From assembly GCA_963791625.1 (NCBI GenBank), contig CAWBTA010000006.1, positions 1,984,001-2,048,000 of the forward strand: a stretch of DNA of 64,000 bases, in the 5' to 3' direction. Every line of letters starts with the position of its first letter. The first letter of the stretch is position 1. Source of the stretch: JANMCE01 sp963791625. GTDB taxonomy: Bacteria; Actinomycetota; Acidimicrobiia; Acidimicrobiales; Ilumatobacteraceae. Positions 19,969 through 28,301 of the stretch are shown here, piece after piece. The notes beneath the pieces were generated by a model. The model searched no databases. It had not been told where the DNA came from and saw nothing but the letters and a program-made list of their open reading frames with translations. A program made the position numbers and the translations under genes.

Positions 19969-20775
19969 ATGGCGAGGATCGATGATGTTCTCAATGTGTT
20001 GCGCTCGCAGATCGGTAAGCCGTACCAGTTCGCTGTTGTTGTCGACATCAACAATCCGAACCCGGCCGCCTTCGATTGTTCCGCGTTGCCAATGTGGTCG
20101 TGCGGCCGGCTCGGGGTGGCCCCGGCGATGCCGAGAACAAGCATGCAGCAGCACCAGCACTTCATTAACAACGGAACGCTCCTGGGGGACATCCGCAGCG
20201 ACCGAACGGTTGTGGCGCGGGCGATGGGCATTCGGGGATCGTTGATGATCCGTTCCCTCATGGCCGACGGAAAGACCGTGTGCGATCCGGGCCAGGCGGA
20301 TGCCGGTCGGAGCCATATTGCTGTCAGCCTCGGCGACGGCACGGTGCTCGAAGCCCGTGGCGGCGGTAAGCCGGTAAGCATCAACGCGGCGAACCCGCAA
20401 TGGCGGCTTTGGACCGCAGCCGGGCTCATCCCCGGCGTCGATTATTCGTCCGGGCCGCCAGGCCTGCCGGGCAACGCTCACGCCCGGCTCGGCCGCCCGC
20501 ATCTGCTGGCGGATTCGAACAACAGTCCCATCAACTACCGCGGCGCCGACCGCCGCACCTGGGTTGCCCGCATGCAGCAGTTGCTCATCGCGCGTGGCCT
20601 GCTGACGGTCGGTGGCGCGGACGGTGCGTTCGGGCGATTCACCAACGCCGCGCTGCTCGCATTCCAGCAGTACGTCGCCACTCATCACGTCAGGGGCTTC
20701 GCCGTTGATGGTGACTGCGGTCCACAAACATGGGGCTGGCTGCTCTACCTCACGGGCCACGGGTTGGAGGAGTAA
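19969..20775 (+). CDS. NlpC/P60-like hydrolase with C-terminal peptidoglycan-binding domain
   Basis: 268 aa. The NlpC/P60 core has C37 in FDCSAL, a helix with PRTSMQQHQH, and H116 in RSHIAVSLGDG, the catalytic Cys and His. Residues about 190-265 form a PG_binding_1-like repeat (WVARMQQLLIARG, ADGAFGRFTNAALLAFQQYV, VDGDCGPQTWGWL). No signal peptide is visible. This is unusual for a housekeeping wall hydrolase and resembles phage-type endolysins, so it may need a separate release route. The substrate would be stem-peptide bonds in peptidoglycan. Confidence 0.82.
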   Translation: MARIDDVLNVLRSQIGKPYQFAVVVDINNPNPAAFDCSALPMWSCGRLGVAPAMPRTSMQQHQHFINNGTLLGDIRSDRTVVARAMGIRGSLMIRSLMADGKTVCDPGQADAGRSHIAVSLGDGTVLEARGGGKPVSINAANPQWRLWTAAGLIPGVDYSSGPPGLPGNAHARLGRPHLLADSNNSPINYRGADRRTWVARMQQLLIARGLLTVGGADGAFGRFTNAALLAFQQYVATHHVRGFAVDGDCGPQTWGWLLYLTGHGLEE

Positions 20776-20811
20776 CTCGTCCGGCTACTCACCGGTAGTC
20801 TCGGCCCCGTG

Positions 20812-22062
20812 ATGACGGAACGATTGACGCTGCAAGACCCGCACTTTTGGCATCGGCCGCTTCAGGCCCGGATGGACGACTTCGCGGCCATGCGTGAAGT
20901 CGGCCCGTTCACGCCCGCCTCGACGTTCAACGAACTGACGCAGGAGATCGACCACTACTTCGCGGTTACCCGCTACGCCGAACTGGTGGAAATCAGTCGA
21001 CGAGCGCAGGACTTCTGTTCAGGGCGCGGTTCCATCTCCATCATCGACATGCCGAGTGAAGCGGTCGAATTCTTCGGATCGTTCATCGCAATGGATGACC
21101 CTCGCCATCATCGTCAGCGCTCCATCGTGGCCCGCTCGTTTACAGCCAAGGCATTGCAGAACGTGCTCGACTCGGTGGAAACCATCGGCAACGAGGTGAT
21201 CGATGACATGTGCGAGAAGGGTGAGGTTGACCTGGTGGAGGCCATCTCGCAGCCGTTCCCGCTGCTGGTGATCTGCGACATGATGGGCATTCCCCGCAGC
21301 GAGTTCAAGACCGTGCTCGATGCCACCAACGTCATTTTGGGCGCGGGCGATCCGGAAATTCTCGGCGGCCGAGACGCGCTGGGCGCCATACTCGAAGCGG
21401 GTCTCACACTGACCACGCTCATGAATGAGATCGCGGAGAAGCGGCGCGCCGACCCGACCGACGATCTCACGTCCGCGCTCGTGCACAACACGGTTGGCGA
21501 AGACATGCTGGCCCCGCATGAGGTGGCGCCGTTCTTCATCCTGCTCGCAGTCGCCGGCAACGACACCACCCGCACCGCCATCAGCCTCGGTATGGATCTC
21601 TTGTCGAAGAACCCCGACCAGCGTCGTCTTTGGCAGAACGATATCGACGGCATCAGTGCTACTGCAGTGGAGGAAATCGTCCGCGTCGCATCGCCGGTCA
21701 CGTTCATGCGTCGCACCGTGACCCGCCCGCTCTCGCTCAGCGGACAGGACTTCAACGAGGGTGACCGGCTCATTCTGTTCTACGGCGCGGCCAATCGCGA
21801 CCCACGCGTGTTTGACGATCCGGACCGATTCGATGTTCGGCGCGCGGTGAACCCGCACGTCGGATTCGGCGGACCGGGGCCACACTTCTGTCTCGGCGCG
21901 CATCTTGCCCGCCGCGAGCTGGCGGTCATCTTCCGGCAGCTTTTCACCCGCTTGCCCGACATCGAGTTGGTCGGCGAGCCCGAGTACCTCCAGGCCGCTG
22001 GCGTGCCCCTTGTTGGTGGGATCAAGCGGATGCGGGTTCGCTTCACGCCAACGGCACGGTGA
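20812..22062 (+). CDS. Cytochrome P450
   Basis: 416 aa. The I-helix oxygen-activation motif AGNDTT is at about 248-253, the K-helix ExxR is EEIVR, and the heme loop GFGGPGPHFCLGAHLA has Cys360 as thiolate ligand. Length and motifs fit soluble bacterial class I P450s that use ferredoxin, close in pattern to actinobacterial CYP steroid/fatty-acid hydroxylases. No ferredoxin gene is adjacent. The ATG at 20812 is chosen; a GTG at 20809 is possible. The stop overlaps the next gene (GTGA). Confidence 0.93.
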   Translation: MTERLTLQDPHFWHRPLQARMDDFAAMREVGPFTPASTFNELTQEIDHYFAVTRYAELVEISRRAQDFCSGRGSISIIDMPSEAVEFFGSFIAMDDPRHHRQRSIVARSFTAKALQNVLDSVETIGNEVIDDMCEKGEVDLVEAISQPFPLLVICDMMGIPRSEFKTVLDATNVILGAGDPEILGGRDALGAILEAGLTLTTLMNEIAEKRRADPTDDLTSALVHNTVGEDMLAPHEVAPFFILLAVAGNDTTRTAISLGMDLLSKNPDQRRLWQNDIDGISATAVEEIVRVASPVTFMRRTVTRPLSLSGQDFNEGDRLILFYGAANRDPRVFDDPDRFDVRRAVNPHVGFGGPGPHFCLGAHLARRELAVIFRQLFTRLPDIELVGEPEYLQAAGVPLVGGIKRMRVRFTPTAR

Positions 22063-22877
22063 GCACCTACCCACCACCTCTGCCATCGGTGGGATGGCCG
22101 CCACCGCACCCGTCAACGCTCAACCAGTCGGCGCCGCCCGCCAAGCGCTTCCCCACCATTGCGAACAGCATTGGTTGGATTGGCATGTACTTCGGCTTCC
22201 AGATCGTCTTCACCATCGTGACGTTGATCGTTGCTGCCGTGGCCGACAGCACCTTGCGAAGCGACATTACGTCGGGTGATCCTCAACGAACGCAGGACGC
22301 GCTGCAGGGCGGGTCGATGCCGATACTGGCCGCGTTGGTGCTGGCCGGGTTGGCCAGCCTGGCCATCATGGCGCCCCAGCTTCGCAAGCAACAGCGGCAT
22401 CGGCTGATCGGCCTGTTCACGCCGAACCGGTGGACGTGGAGTCGCACGTTTCGCCGCCGGCATCGGCCTGTCCGCTCGCCACGCTCACGTTGAACGCCCT
22501 CTACAGCCAGTTGGTGCTGCAAAGCAAAGACTCCCAGGCCCAAACGACCGCCATCGTGAAAGGCCTCGACAGCATTGGAGCGAAGGTCATCGGCTTTCGT
22601 GGCCATCGTGGTGATCGGCCCCATCGTGGAAGAGCTGCTGTTCCGCGGCTATCTCCAGACTGCGCTGTCGAAGCGATTGAAACCGTGGCTGGCCATCGTG
22701 GTGGCGTCATGCGTCTTCGCCGCCATCCACCTACAACCCGCCGCGTTTCCCATGCTCGCCCTGGTCGGCGGCGTCTTCGGTTACCTCTACCATCGCACCG
22801 GCTCCCTACGAGTAAGCATGGTGCTCCACATGCTGAACAACGGCCTGGCCTACGTGGCGCTGCTGGCTTCGACCTGA
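22059..22877 (+). pseudogene. CPBP-family intramembrane metalloprotease (CAAX-like), three apparent +1 frameshifts
   Basis: A Pro-rich N-terminus leads into hydrophobic segments ('IVFTIVTLIVAAVAD', 'MPILAALVLAGLASLAIM'). Then, across frame changes, come TFAAGIGLS, ATLTLNALYSQLVLQSKDS and VAIVVIGPIVEELLFRGYLQ. EELLFRG, AAIHLQP and HMLNN supply the Glu-Glu, His and Asn metal-site residues of CPBP proteases. The extra bases fall at a TTT (22449-22451), near 22474, and at another TTT (22595-22597). The active-site half is uninterrupted. Start GTG 22059 overlaps the P450 stop. It converges on the Rieske gene. Confidence 0.78.
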
Positions 22878-24037
22878 CCGAGGCGTGTTGCCACATAACG
22901 ATCGAAGTCGTAGACGTTTCGTTCGAGGTACGACAAGGGCGCTCGGGGAAACTGAGGACTCTCCACACTGCGACGTAGACCTTCCACGATCGGTTGGTCT
23001 TCGGCGTTCACTGCGTTCAGCAGCGCAAGAACGCTTGCAACGTACTCGGCTGGATCGGGTTGTGCGGCCAGCATCTCGGGTGCGACCGAGACGTCCCAAC
23101 GGATGCGACAACGGTCGGTGCCGAGCGGCGTGATCTGCAGGTACCAGAGCCAGTTCCCTTGCAACTGCATGACGTGACTTGGGAAGACGGCAGCGAGCAC
23201 CACTGCCTTGCGCATGTCACCGACCAGCGAGGTGTTGTCGGCGTGACAGATGTCGTCTCCACCATCGTGCACCACGCGATGGTGGGCCCAATCGTCGGTG
23301 CCGGGGAACATGGTGGTATCGAGCGTGTTGTCACCGTTCTTGGCGAACGTGCCCTTGTGCACTTTGAAGATGTGATAGGCGTCCATGAAGTTCTCCACCA
23401 GCAACTTCCAGTTGGTCGCCCACACATCCACTTGGCTGTGAACCGGCACGTAGCCCGCCATGTTGAACGACGAAACCACCTCGGTCAGCCCGGTCAGCCG
23501 GGGCGCCAGTGGTTCGGCGTTCGGGTCTTGGTTGACGTAGATGAAGCCTTCCCACACCTCGGTTCGCAGCCCGACCAACCGATGTTGCGTCGGGTCGAAA
23601 TCAGGCGTATGCGTCATGTACGGACCGCCGATCAACTGACCGTCCAACCGGTACACCCACGCGTGATAGGGGCACGTCAGGCGGGCCTGCGTACCGCAGC
23701 CGTCCAGCAACCGAGCGCCACGATGGACGCACACGTTGTCGAACGCCGCGATCTCGCCGTCGTCACCACGCAGCACGATGACGGACCGATGCTCTGCTGA
23801 GATGTCATCACCGGGCGAGATCGACTCGTCGGAGCGCCCGATCGGAACTTCGGCAGTGAGATAGTCGCCTGTGTTGAGAAGGTCGGCAGTGCGTCCAACA
23901 CAGATCCAGCCGCTGTGGAAGATTCGACTCCGTTCGACCGCAAGCACGTAGTCAGATCGATACGTTTCGAGCGGCAGCATGCGGGCTGATTCAAACGGCA
24001 GCGCCGCGTGATCGGCCAGCTCACGAAAGATCGACAT
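22850..24037 (-). CDS. Rieske-type aromatic-ring-hydroxylating oxygenase, alpha subunit
   Basis: 395 aa. The Rieske [2Fe-2S] ligands are C103-x-H105 (NVCVHRGAR) and C122-xx-H125 (TCPYHAW). The catalytic domain has NWKLLVENFMDAYH, giving the bridging Asp and the first His of the mononuclear iron site, then FKVHKG. This is a terminal oxygenase that needs a separate reductase; none is adjacent. 17 bp overlap with the upstream gene suggests co-translation. The substrate cannot be deduced; such actinobacterial enzymes act on aromatic acids, amines or sterols. Confidence 0.9.
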   Translation of the reverse strand: MSIFRELADHAALPFESARMLPLETYRSDYVLAVERSRIFHSGWICVGRTADLLNTGDYLTAEVPIGRSDESISPGDDISAEHRSVIVLRGDDGEIAAFDNVCVHRGARLLDGCGTQARLTCPYHAWVYRLDGQLIGGPYMTHTPDFDPTQHRLVGLRTEVWEGFIYVNQDPNAEPLAPRLTGLTEVVSSFNMAGYVPVHSQVDVWATNWKLLVENFMDAYHIFKVHKGTFAKNGDNTLDTTMFPGTDDWAHHRVVHDGGDDICHADNTSLVGDMRKAVVLAAVFPSHVMQLQGNWLWYLQITPLGTDRCRIRWDVSVAPEMLAAQPDPAEYVASVLALLNAVNAEDQPIVEGLRRSVESPQFPRAPLSYLERNVYDFDRYVATRLGQVEASSAT

Positions 24038-24734
24038 CGATCACCTTTCCGATGTTCCAGGGAAGCGTCGATGCCTCCACCACATAGGTTGACCCGTGCT
24101 GTCGTGCGAACGAGAACTCACAGTCGATGAGCCGCTCGACAGCCGCCCGATCATCACCGCAGTCGGCCACCAACTCCTGCAGCCTCGCTGCCCGCGGGAT
24201 GGGGTGTGGCCGATCACGAACGAGCACCGCGACCGATCCGGCGATGTATATCTCGCTGCCATCCGTGCGCTGGCGGTATTCCAGGCGGCCAGAGGTGTCG
24301 GGGATGAGGCGCCACTCCTCCACGTACGCGCCGCTGGGGGCTCGCTCGTAGAGGACCGTGCCGTCGTCGTTCCATTCCAACAGGCCCGGCTCCGGGAAGG
24401 CCGACACCGGCTGGAAGGCCACCCCGTGACCGCGAGTGAACCACTCGGCCGTGGCCCGTCGGACGCTGTCGTCACCGATGACGATTGGGCTGCAAGTGGT
24501 GAAGCCGCTGCTGGACTCGCTGGTGGCCAGGGCACGAAGCTCACCGAGCGAGCACTCCGAGAGGCCCGCTCGATCATGTCCAGGCTGATCGGTACTGACT
24601 CGAATGTCGGCCATCTTTGATTGCAGTTGCAACCAGATTACCGTCGACGTGTCATCCCGAGATCCATCGGCGAACTCAATCCAAGCCCGCTGCCAACACC
24701 CAAACAGCTCCGGCGGCACGGTCGGGGAATCCAT
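24021..24734 (-). CDS. Protein of unknown function, possibly HRI1/lipocalin-like
   Basis: 237 aa from the ATG at 24734 (MDSPTVPPELFGCWQRAWIE). Segments such as 'WIEFADGSRDDTSTVIWLQ', MADIRVSTDQPG, 'GLLEWNDDGTVLYERAPSGA' and YVEEWRL look like successive beta-strands with conserved Trp. That recalls HRI1-type beta-barrel proteins, but I hold this weakly. It has no signal peptide. The 3' end overlaps the Rieske gene, so it probably works with it, perhaps in substrate binding. Confidence 0.5.
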   Translation of the reverse strand: MDSPTVPPELFGCWQRAWIEFADGSRDDTSTVIWLQLQSKMADIRVSTDQPGHDRAGLSECSLGELRALATSESSSGFTTCSPIVIGDDSVRRATAEWFTRGHGVAFQPVSAFPEPGLLEWNDDGTVLYERAPSGAYVEEWRLIPDTSGRLEYRQRTDGSEIYIAGSVAVLVRDRPHPIPRAARLQELVADCGDDRAAVERLIDCEFSFARQHGSTYVVEASTLPWNIGKVIDVDLS

Positions 24735-24815
24735 CGAGTCAAGGTAGTCGCGCCGCTCGTCGCAACGCACGCCTGGGGATTCGGGCGTGATCGTTACTCA
24801 GTAATTTGCTCGGTA

Positions 24816-24864
24816 GTTACTCGAACCCACGTGACCGAGTAACCCGGCAAGTTGGCTACCGGGT
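24816..24864. repeat. Two adjacent hairpins in the spacer upstream of ssrA
   Basis: GTTACTCG (24816-24823) pairs with CGAGTAAC (24836-24843). Immediately after, ACCCGG (24842-24847) can pair with CCGGGT (24859-24864). The two stems overlap by two bases, so they could be alternative folds. They lie in the spacer between the divergent unknown gene and the tmRNA promoter. Role unknown. Confidence 0.35.
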
Positions 24865-24911
24865 AGTGGGACTCGCGGCCTTCGCGGTCATCGAGGGTGC
24901 AGATCGGGCGA

Positions 24912-24940
24912 TTGCCCGCTAGCTTGGTAAGTCCTACGCA
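24912..24940 (+). promoter_or_regulatory. Candidate ssrA promoter
   Basis: TTGCCC (24912-24917) as -35, a 17-bp spacer, and TACGCA (24935-24940) as -10 stand 7 bp before the GGGG that begins mature tmRNA at 24948. Spacing is ideal for a housekeeping sigma factor, although the hexamers are only partial matches. Confidence 0.5.
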
Positions 24941-24947
24941 ACATCTA

Positions 24948-25323
24948 GGGGCTGACCGGTTTCGACATCAGTTTCTTTGATCGAGCGTGCGACCCGAGTT
25001 GCTCAGACTCGCTAAACGGGGCAAAAACAGAATTGCCAACGAGCAGTTCGCTCTCGCCGCCTAAGTAATTAGGTTGTAGAGAGACACCGTGAGCCGCAAG
25101 GCCGCACGGGGCCAATCAACTGCAGCCCGGCACCAGAAGCAGACGATGACGTTCGGAAAGACGAATGACGGCGAGAAAGACCGCTGGCCCCGAGGAAAGA
25201 CTCGGCGGTGATCGCAAGATCAATCGACCCGGCGATCGGTTGCCGTCAGACCGAACCACGGGAATGGTCGTAGCACGAGCTTTCACTGCCTGGTGGACGG
25301 GGGTTCGATTCCCCCCAGCTCCA
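24948..25323 (+). ncRNA. ssrA: Transfer-messenger RNA (tmRNA)
   Basis: The 5' end GGGGCTGACCGGTTTCGAC is the standard tmRNA opening and pairs (one G-U) with CAGCTCC (25316-25322) of the 3' end. GGGGGTTCGATTCCCCCC forms the T-arm, and A25323 is the discriminator; CCA is not encoded. The tag frame ends ...ANEQFALAA followed by TAA at 25062-25064. Codons before it read G-K-N-R-I from 25020, but the exact resume codon is uncertain. Together with SmpB it rescues stalled ribosomes. The gene's 3' end also serves as an attachment site (see island). Confidence 0.96.
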
Positions 25324-25450
25324 CAACACCAACGCCACCTATGTCGGACTTGGGCCTTGACGCCTGACCTGACGAGGCGGCAAGTTCGGTTCTCCGAGAA
25401 GGATGCGAAACCGGCCAGAACCTCGCTACAGTACGCGCTCGACGCGCTAC

Positions 25451-26788
25451 TTAAAGTCGGCGACGGAGAGCTCGCCTCATCGCTGAGCCGATGTTCTCAA
25501 TTTCGGCTTGACGTGAAGTATCGGACACCAGGACAGCCACACGGTGAACTTCCCCTTCGAAAGGCGCTATTGGGATAGGGGGCACCGCCCGAGCAGCCTC
25601 CACTGCTGCCACCCCATCACGCAGACTCTCGACTGCCTGATTTATCATCGAGGCACTTCGATAGACACTCGACTTGCCAATGGCGGACACGACCCGTGAT
25701 CGGAGATCATGAGCCTCTACCGCTTCCTCTATTGATGAGTCAAGCAAGGCAATGCAGTCATTTACCAGTGCAAAATCGACTTCCTTAGCTGTCCCAAGCC
25801 CTACCTCGGAGTACCAATTTGACATCGCCCGAGTGTATTTTGTCACTGTGCAATAGAAGGGATTTCCGTGGAGTTCCGCCAGTTGATCATTTTTGGCCGC
25901 CATTTCAGCCACAGCATGATCGACCTTAAACAGTCTTTCCCGCCTCGCCTTGCCGATAGCTGTCCAAACTAAGGTGTTTCGTGCCATGATCAGATTCTCG
26001 TCAAGCCCGAGTGCAGCGCTCAGCCCGACAGACGACTCCAGAAGCTCCGTTCTTCGCGCGACGCTGGCGGGGTCCACGGTTCCGAGCGCAAGGAGATGCA
26101 GAGCAATTGCTTCGATGCCGTCCTCTTGCCTTTCGTCACACAGCGCAAGCAACAACGGCCTCGCTCCAGAGTGATCCTCGTCGACGTAGTGATCGAAAGC
26201 CTCAAAGAAGCGACCGATCCTCGAAACCTCTCCGGAAATCGCTGTGTACCGCCCAGTCAATGAGGAGAGCCATCGGCGACACGAGGCCCGGGTCTCGAAT
26301 GGGGCATCGTCAAATGCACGAACAAACGAATCGGTGGCACTGTCCTCGTCACTGCCCAGGAGGTAGTAAGCCAACCGAGACTTCGCTTGCCACGCGGCGA
26401 ATGGTTCGGCAGCGTCAGCGGCCAGCCGAGCGGCTTCAGTCCGACCGAATGCGGCGAAAGCTAGATTAAAGTGCCCCGGATCGCTGTCGTGAAGATCACG
26501 CGCGAGTTCTGCCCCCAATGGTTCCGCAACTCGAACGCGGCCGTTAGCATGCTCGACGAATGGCAGGCTGACAAGTGCATCCAGCACACGCTCAAGGTCG
26601 CGGTTGGCCATCGGCCACACCTGTGCATATACGGTGCGTAGCTCGTCGAGGGTGGCTCCGATCGCAACCGAAAGCGTGCTAGCCATGCTCAGAAGTTCGG
26701 CTGGCAGGAAGTCCAGAGATCGACTCAGAGCGCGCAATATCGAACTCTCGCTCGGCCGTTCGTAGGGGGGAAAGTCAGTCAGCATCAT
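25451..26788 (-). CDS. Helical-repeat protein with winged-helix-like N-terminus (STAND C-terminal half?)
   Basis: 445 aa, no signal peptide. Residues about 20-95 ('LDFLPAELLSMASTLSVAI', 'LERVLDALVSLPFVEHANG', 'RVRVAEPLGAELARDL') look like the winged helix that follows the NTPase domain in STAND proteins. The remainder is alpha-helical with TPR-like spacing (AWQAKSRLAYYLLGS, ATDSFVRAFDDAP, MINQAVESLRDGVAAVEAA). Its ATG overlaps the stop of the upstream P-loop-like gene (ATGA), so the two probably form one split STAND-type unit. I recognise no named family. Confidence in the gene is high; in function, low. Confidence 0.65.
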   Translation of the reverse strand: MMLTDFPPYERPSESSILRALSRSLDFLPAELLSMASTLSVAIGATLDELRTVYAQVWPMANRDLERVLDALVSLPFVEHANGRVRVAEPLGAELARDLHDSDPGHFNLAFAAFGRTEAARLAADAAEPFAAWQAKSRLAYYLLGSDEDSATDSFVRAFDDAPFETRASCRRWLSSLTGRYTAISGEVSRIGRFFEAFDHYVDEDHSGARPLLLALCDERQEDGIEAIALHLLALGTVDPASVARRTELLESSVGLSAALGLDENLIMARNTLVWTAIGKARRERLFKVDHAVAEMAAKNDQLAELHGNPFYCTVTKYTRAMSNWYSEVGLGTAKEVDFALVNDCIALLDSSIEEAVEAHDLRSRVVSAIGKSSVYRSASMINQAVESLRDGVAAVEAARAVPPIPIAPFEGEVHRVAVLVSDTSRQAEIENIGSAMRRALRRRL

Positions 26789-27474
26789 GGCAGCGCCTCA
26801 AAGGTCTGGCTCAGCCAAGTATAGGCCGCCATCGGTACGACGGTACCGTCATCGGAGGTCAGATCCTCAAGAGTCTCTCTGACGGCCGCCAATTGAGACT
26901 CAGTAGCGCGCCCGTCTCGCAGGAGGCACAGTTCTACATGTCGTTTCTGGAAGCCGAGAAGAGGAACGATGCAGTCCAGCTCGACAGACATCTCTGACTC
27001 AGGCCGCCGAAGGCCAGCCACAATCGAGAAGTTCAGCCCTGAAATTCCGTGCAGGAATTTTGCTTCGGATTCAATAAGGGGCATCAACAAGTCGAGCTGA
27101 GGAACAAGAAAGCAGTGCCTTCCTTCGACTCCTCCAAGCACGTCCGTTAAGTGGTTCTCAAGATTCCGCAGACCGAGTCCGGCGACCTGAGCACGGTGCG
27201 AAACTGCACACGGCTGAGTCGGCAAAAGGTCTTCAAGGATTGCAACCGCCAGATCGAATCCGCTAAATGGACCATCAAACAAAACCTCGTGACAATCCCA
27301 CCCGCTCCGCACCATTTCCTTGGCTACAAACGACATCGCCTCGACATGTCCGAACCCGGCTGGGCCACTTAGGGCCAGAATCCCTCCGACTTGAGAATGT
27401 CTGGCCGCGGCTCGAATAACGTGCGCTCGATCCACTAAGCCCCACCACTTAATTGACTGAGACCACTTAGGCAC
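26785..27474 (-). CDS. Degenerate P-loop (STAND/AAA-like) protein
   Basis: 229 aa. 'WGLVDRAHVIRAAARHSQVG' matches the LVGRxxE-type entry of STAND NTPases. 'GILALSGPAGFGHVEAMSFV' sits where Walker A (GxxGxGK[ST]) should be, but Lys and Ser/Thr are replaced by His-Val. HCFLVPQLDLLMP is in the Walker B position and lacks the acidic pair. Nucleotide binding is therefore doubtful. The 4-bp overlap with the helical-repeat gene implies a complex or a split ancestral protein. A frameshift splitting one gene is possible given other indels here, although an in-frame stop just upstream of the next ATG argues against simple readthrough. Confidence 0.6.
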   Translation of the reverse strand: MPKWSQSIKWWGLVDRAHVIRAAARHSQVGGILALSGPAGFGHVEAMSFVAKEMVRSGWDCHEVLFDGPFSGFDLAVAILEDLLPTQPCAVSHRAQVAGLGLRNLENHLTDVLGGVEGRHCFLVPQLDLLMPLIESEAKFLHGISGLNFSIVAGLRRPESEMSVELDCIVPLLGFQKRHVELCLLRDGRATESQLAAVRETLEDLTSDDGTVVPMAAYTWLSQTFEALP

Positions 27475-27516
27475 GATGACTTCGCTTTAGCCTCGAAATT
27501 GCGGATAAGGCGCTGT

Positions 27517-27987
27517 TCACGCCGGAGCTAACACCGAGGTGACTGGGCCCTGAAAGGACTGTGCGAGTCGTCGAAACTCGACACGTGCGTCTTCGTATGG
27601 TGACGTCGCTGTTATCTGAACGAGGTCGCCGACGATACCTATTTGATAGTTTGCATGGTCGACCGATTTGTAGAGGCTGGAGATCGCTGCATAATCGCTC
27701 CCGAGACGACGAACCTCTGCCGAGTCCGCAAGTGACCGCCACGCCCTAGTCGGGTAGGGAGGATCAAGCCGAAGGTCGGAAGGGCTGCGCTGCGTGCGCT
27801 CGCGAGCGTCAGATTCGATGGTCGCAATCTCGTCCTGAAGTGCACTCAATAGAACGACAAAGTGAGCCCGACTTCCGCGACGGACCACGAGTGACTGTAG
27901 AAATACGGCAACGAACGAACCAAATGTGGCGCCCACAAATGTCAATACGACTGTTTGGGCCGTGCTTAGACCCTGTTCCGCCGACAT
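27517..27987 (-). CDS. Single-pass membrane protein, unknown function
   Basis: 156 aa from the ATG at 27987 (an ATG at 27999 adds four residues). One transmembrane helix near residues 11-34 ('VVLTFVGATFGSFVAVFLQS') is followed by RRGSR, so the C-terminal ~120 residues should be cytoplasmic. These are helical (HFVVLLSALQDEIATIESDA, SLYKSVDHANYQIGIVGDL). It precedes the degenerate P-loop gene by 42 bp on the same strand and is probably the first gene of that operon. A membrane anchor beside a STAND-like sensor suggests an effector or tether, which is inference. Confidence 0.6.
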   Translation of the reverse strand: MSAEQGLSTAQTVVLTFVGATFGSFVAVFLQSLVVRRGSRAHFVVLLSALQDEIATIESDARERTQRSPSDLRLDPPYPTRAWRSLADSAEVRRLGSDYAAISSLYKSVDHANYQIGIVGDLVQITATSPYEDARVEFRRLAQSFQGPVTSVLAPA

Positions 27988-28301
27988 CCCTACCCCCACG
28001 CAAAGTGTTGCCGATCAAGCTTCATATCTAGCTAGCCAGAGGCCTCACAACAACCTCGACACACTTTATGTCTACCACATGATCTGGCCCTCGTCGCGCG
28101 GGTGACGACGCATGCGAGCCGCCTCAGAGGTCCTGGAGCGCTGAACAGGCGGAGATTTCTCGGCTGACCCTGGCCGTAAGCGTCGTTTCAGGAGTCCTGC
28201 TTGCGGAAGCGTGGGGATCGTTGCATCTCAGTCGACATCGTTCGATGCCCCGATGACCGCGTAGCTCAACCGTGTCACACCCGTCGCCTACGATCATCGG
28301 C
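27988..28301. other. Divergent intergenic region inside the island
   Basis: 314 bp between the membrane-protein gene (minus) and the DNA methyltransferase (plus). It must hold the promoters of both operons. I see AT-richer patches near 28020-28070, including CTAGCTAG, but no convincing -35/-10 pair, RNA or ORF. Confidence 0.4.

Noticed and set aside
25324..25580. Open frame running through the end of tmRNA (25165-25578)
   Set aside because: It overlaps the structural RNA, has no ribosome site and shows no protein similarity. The region is tmRNA plus the island edge.
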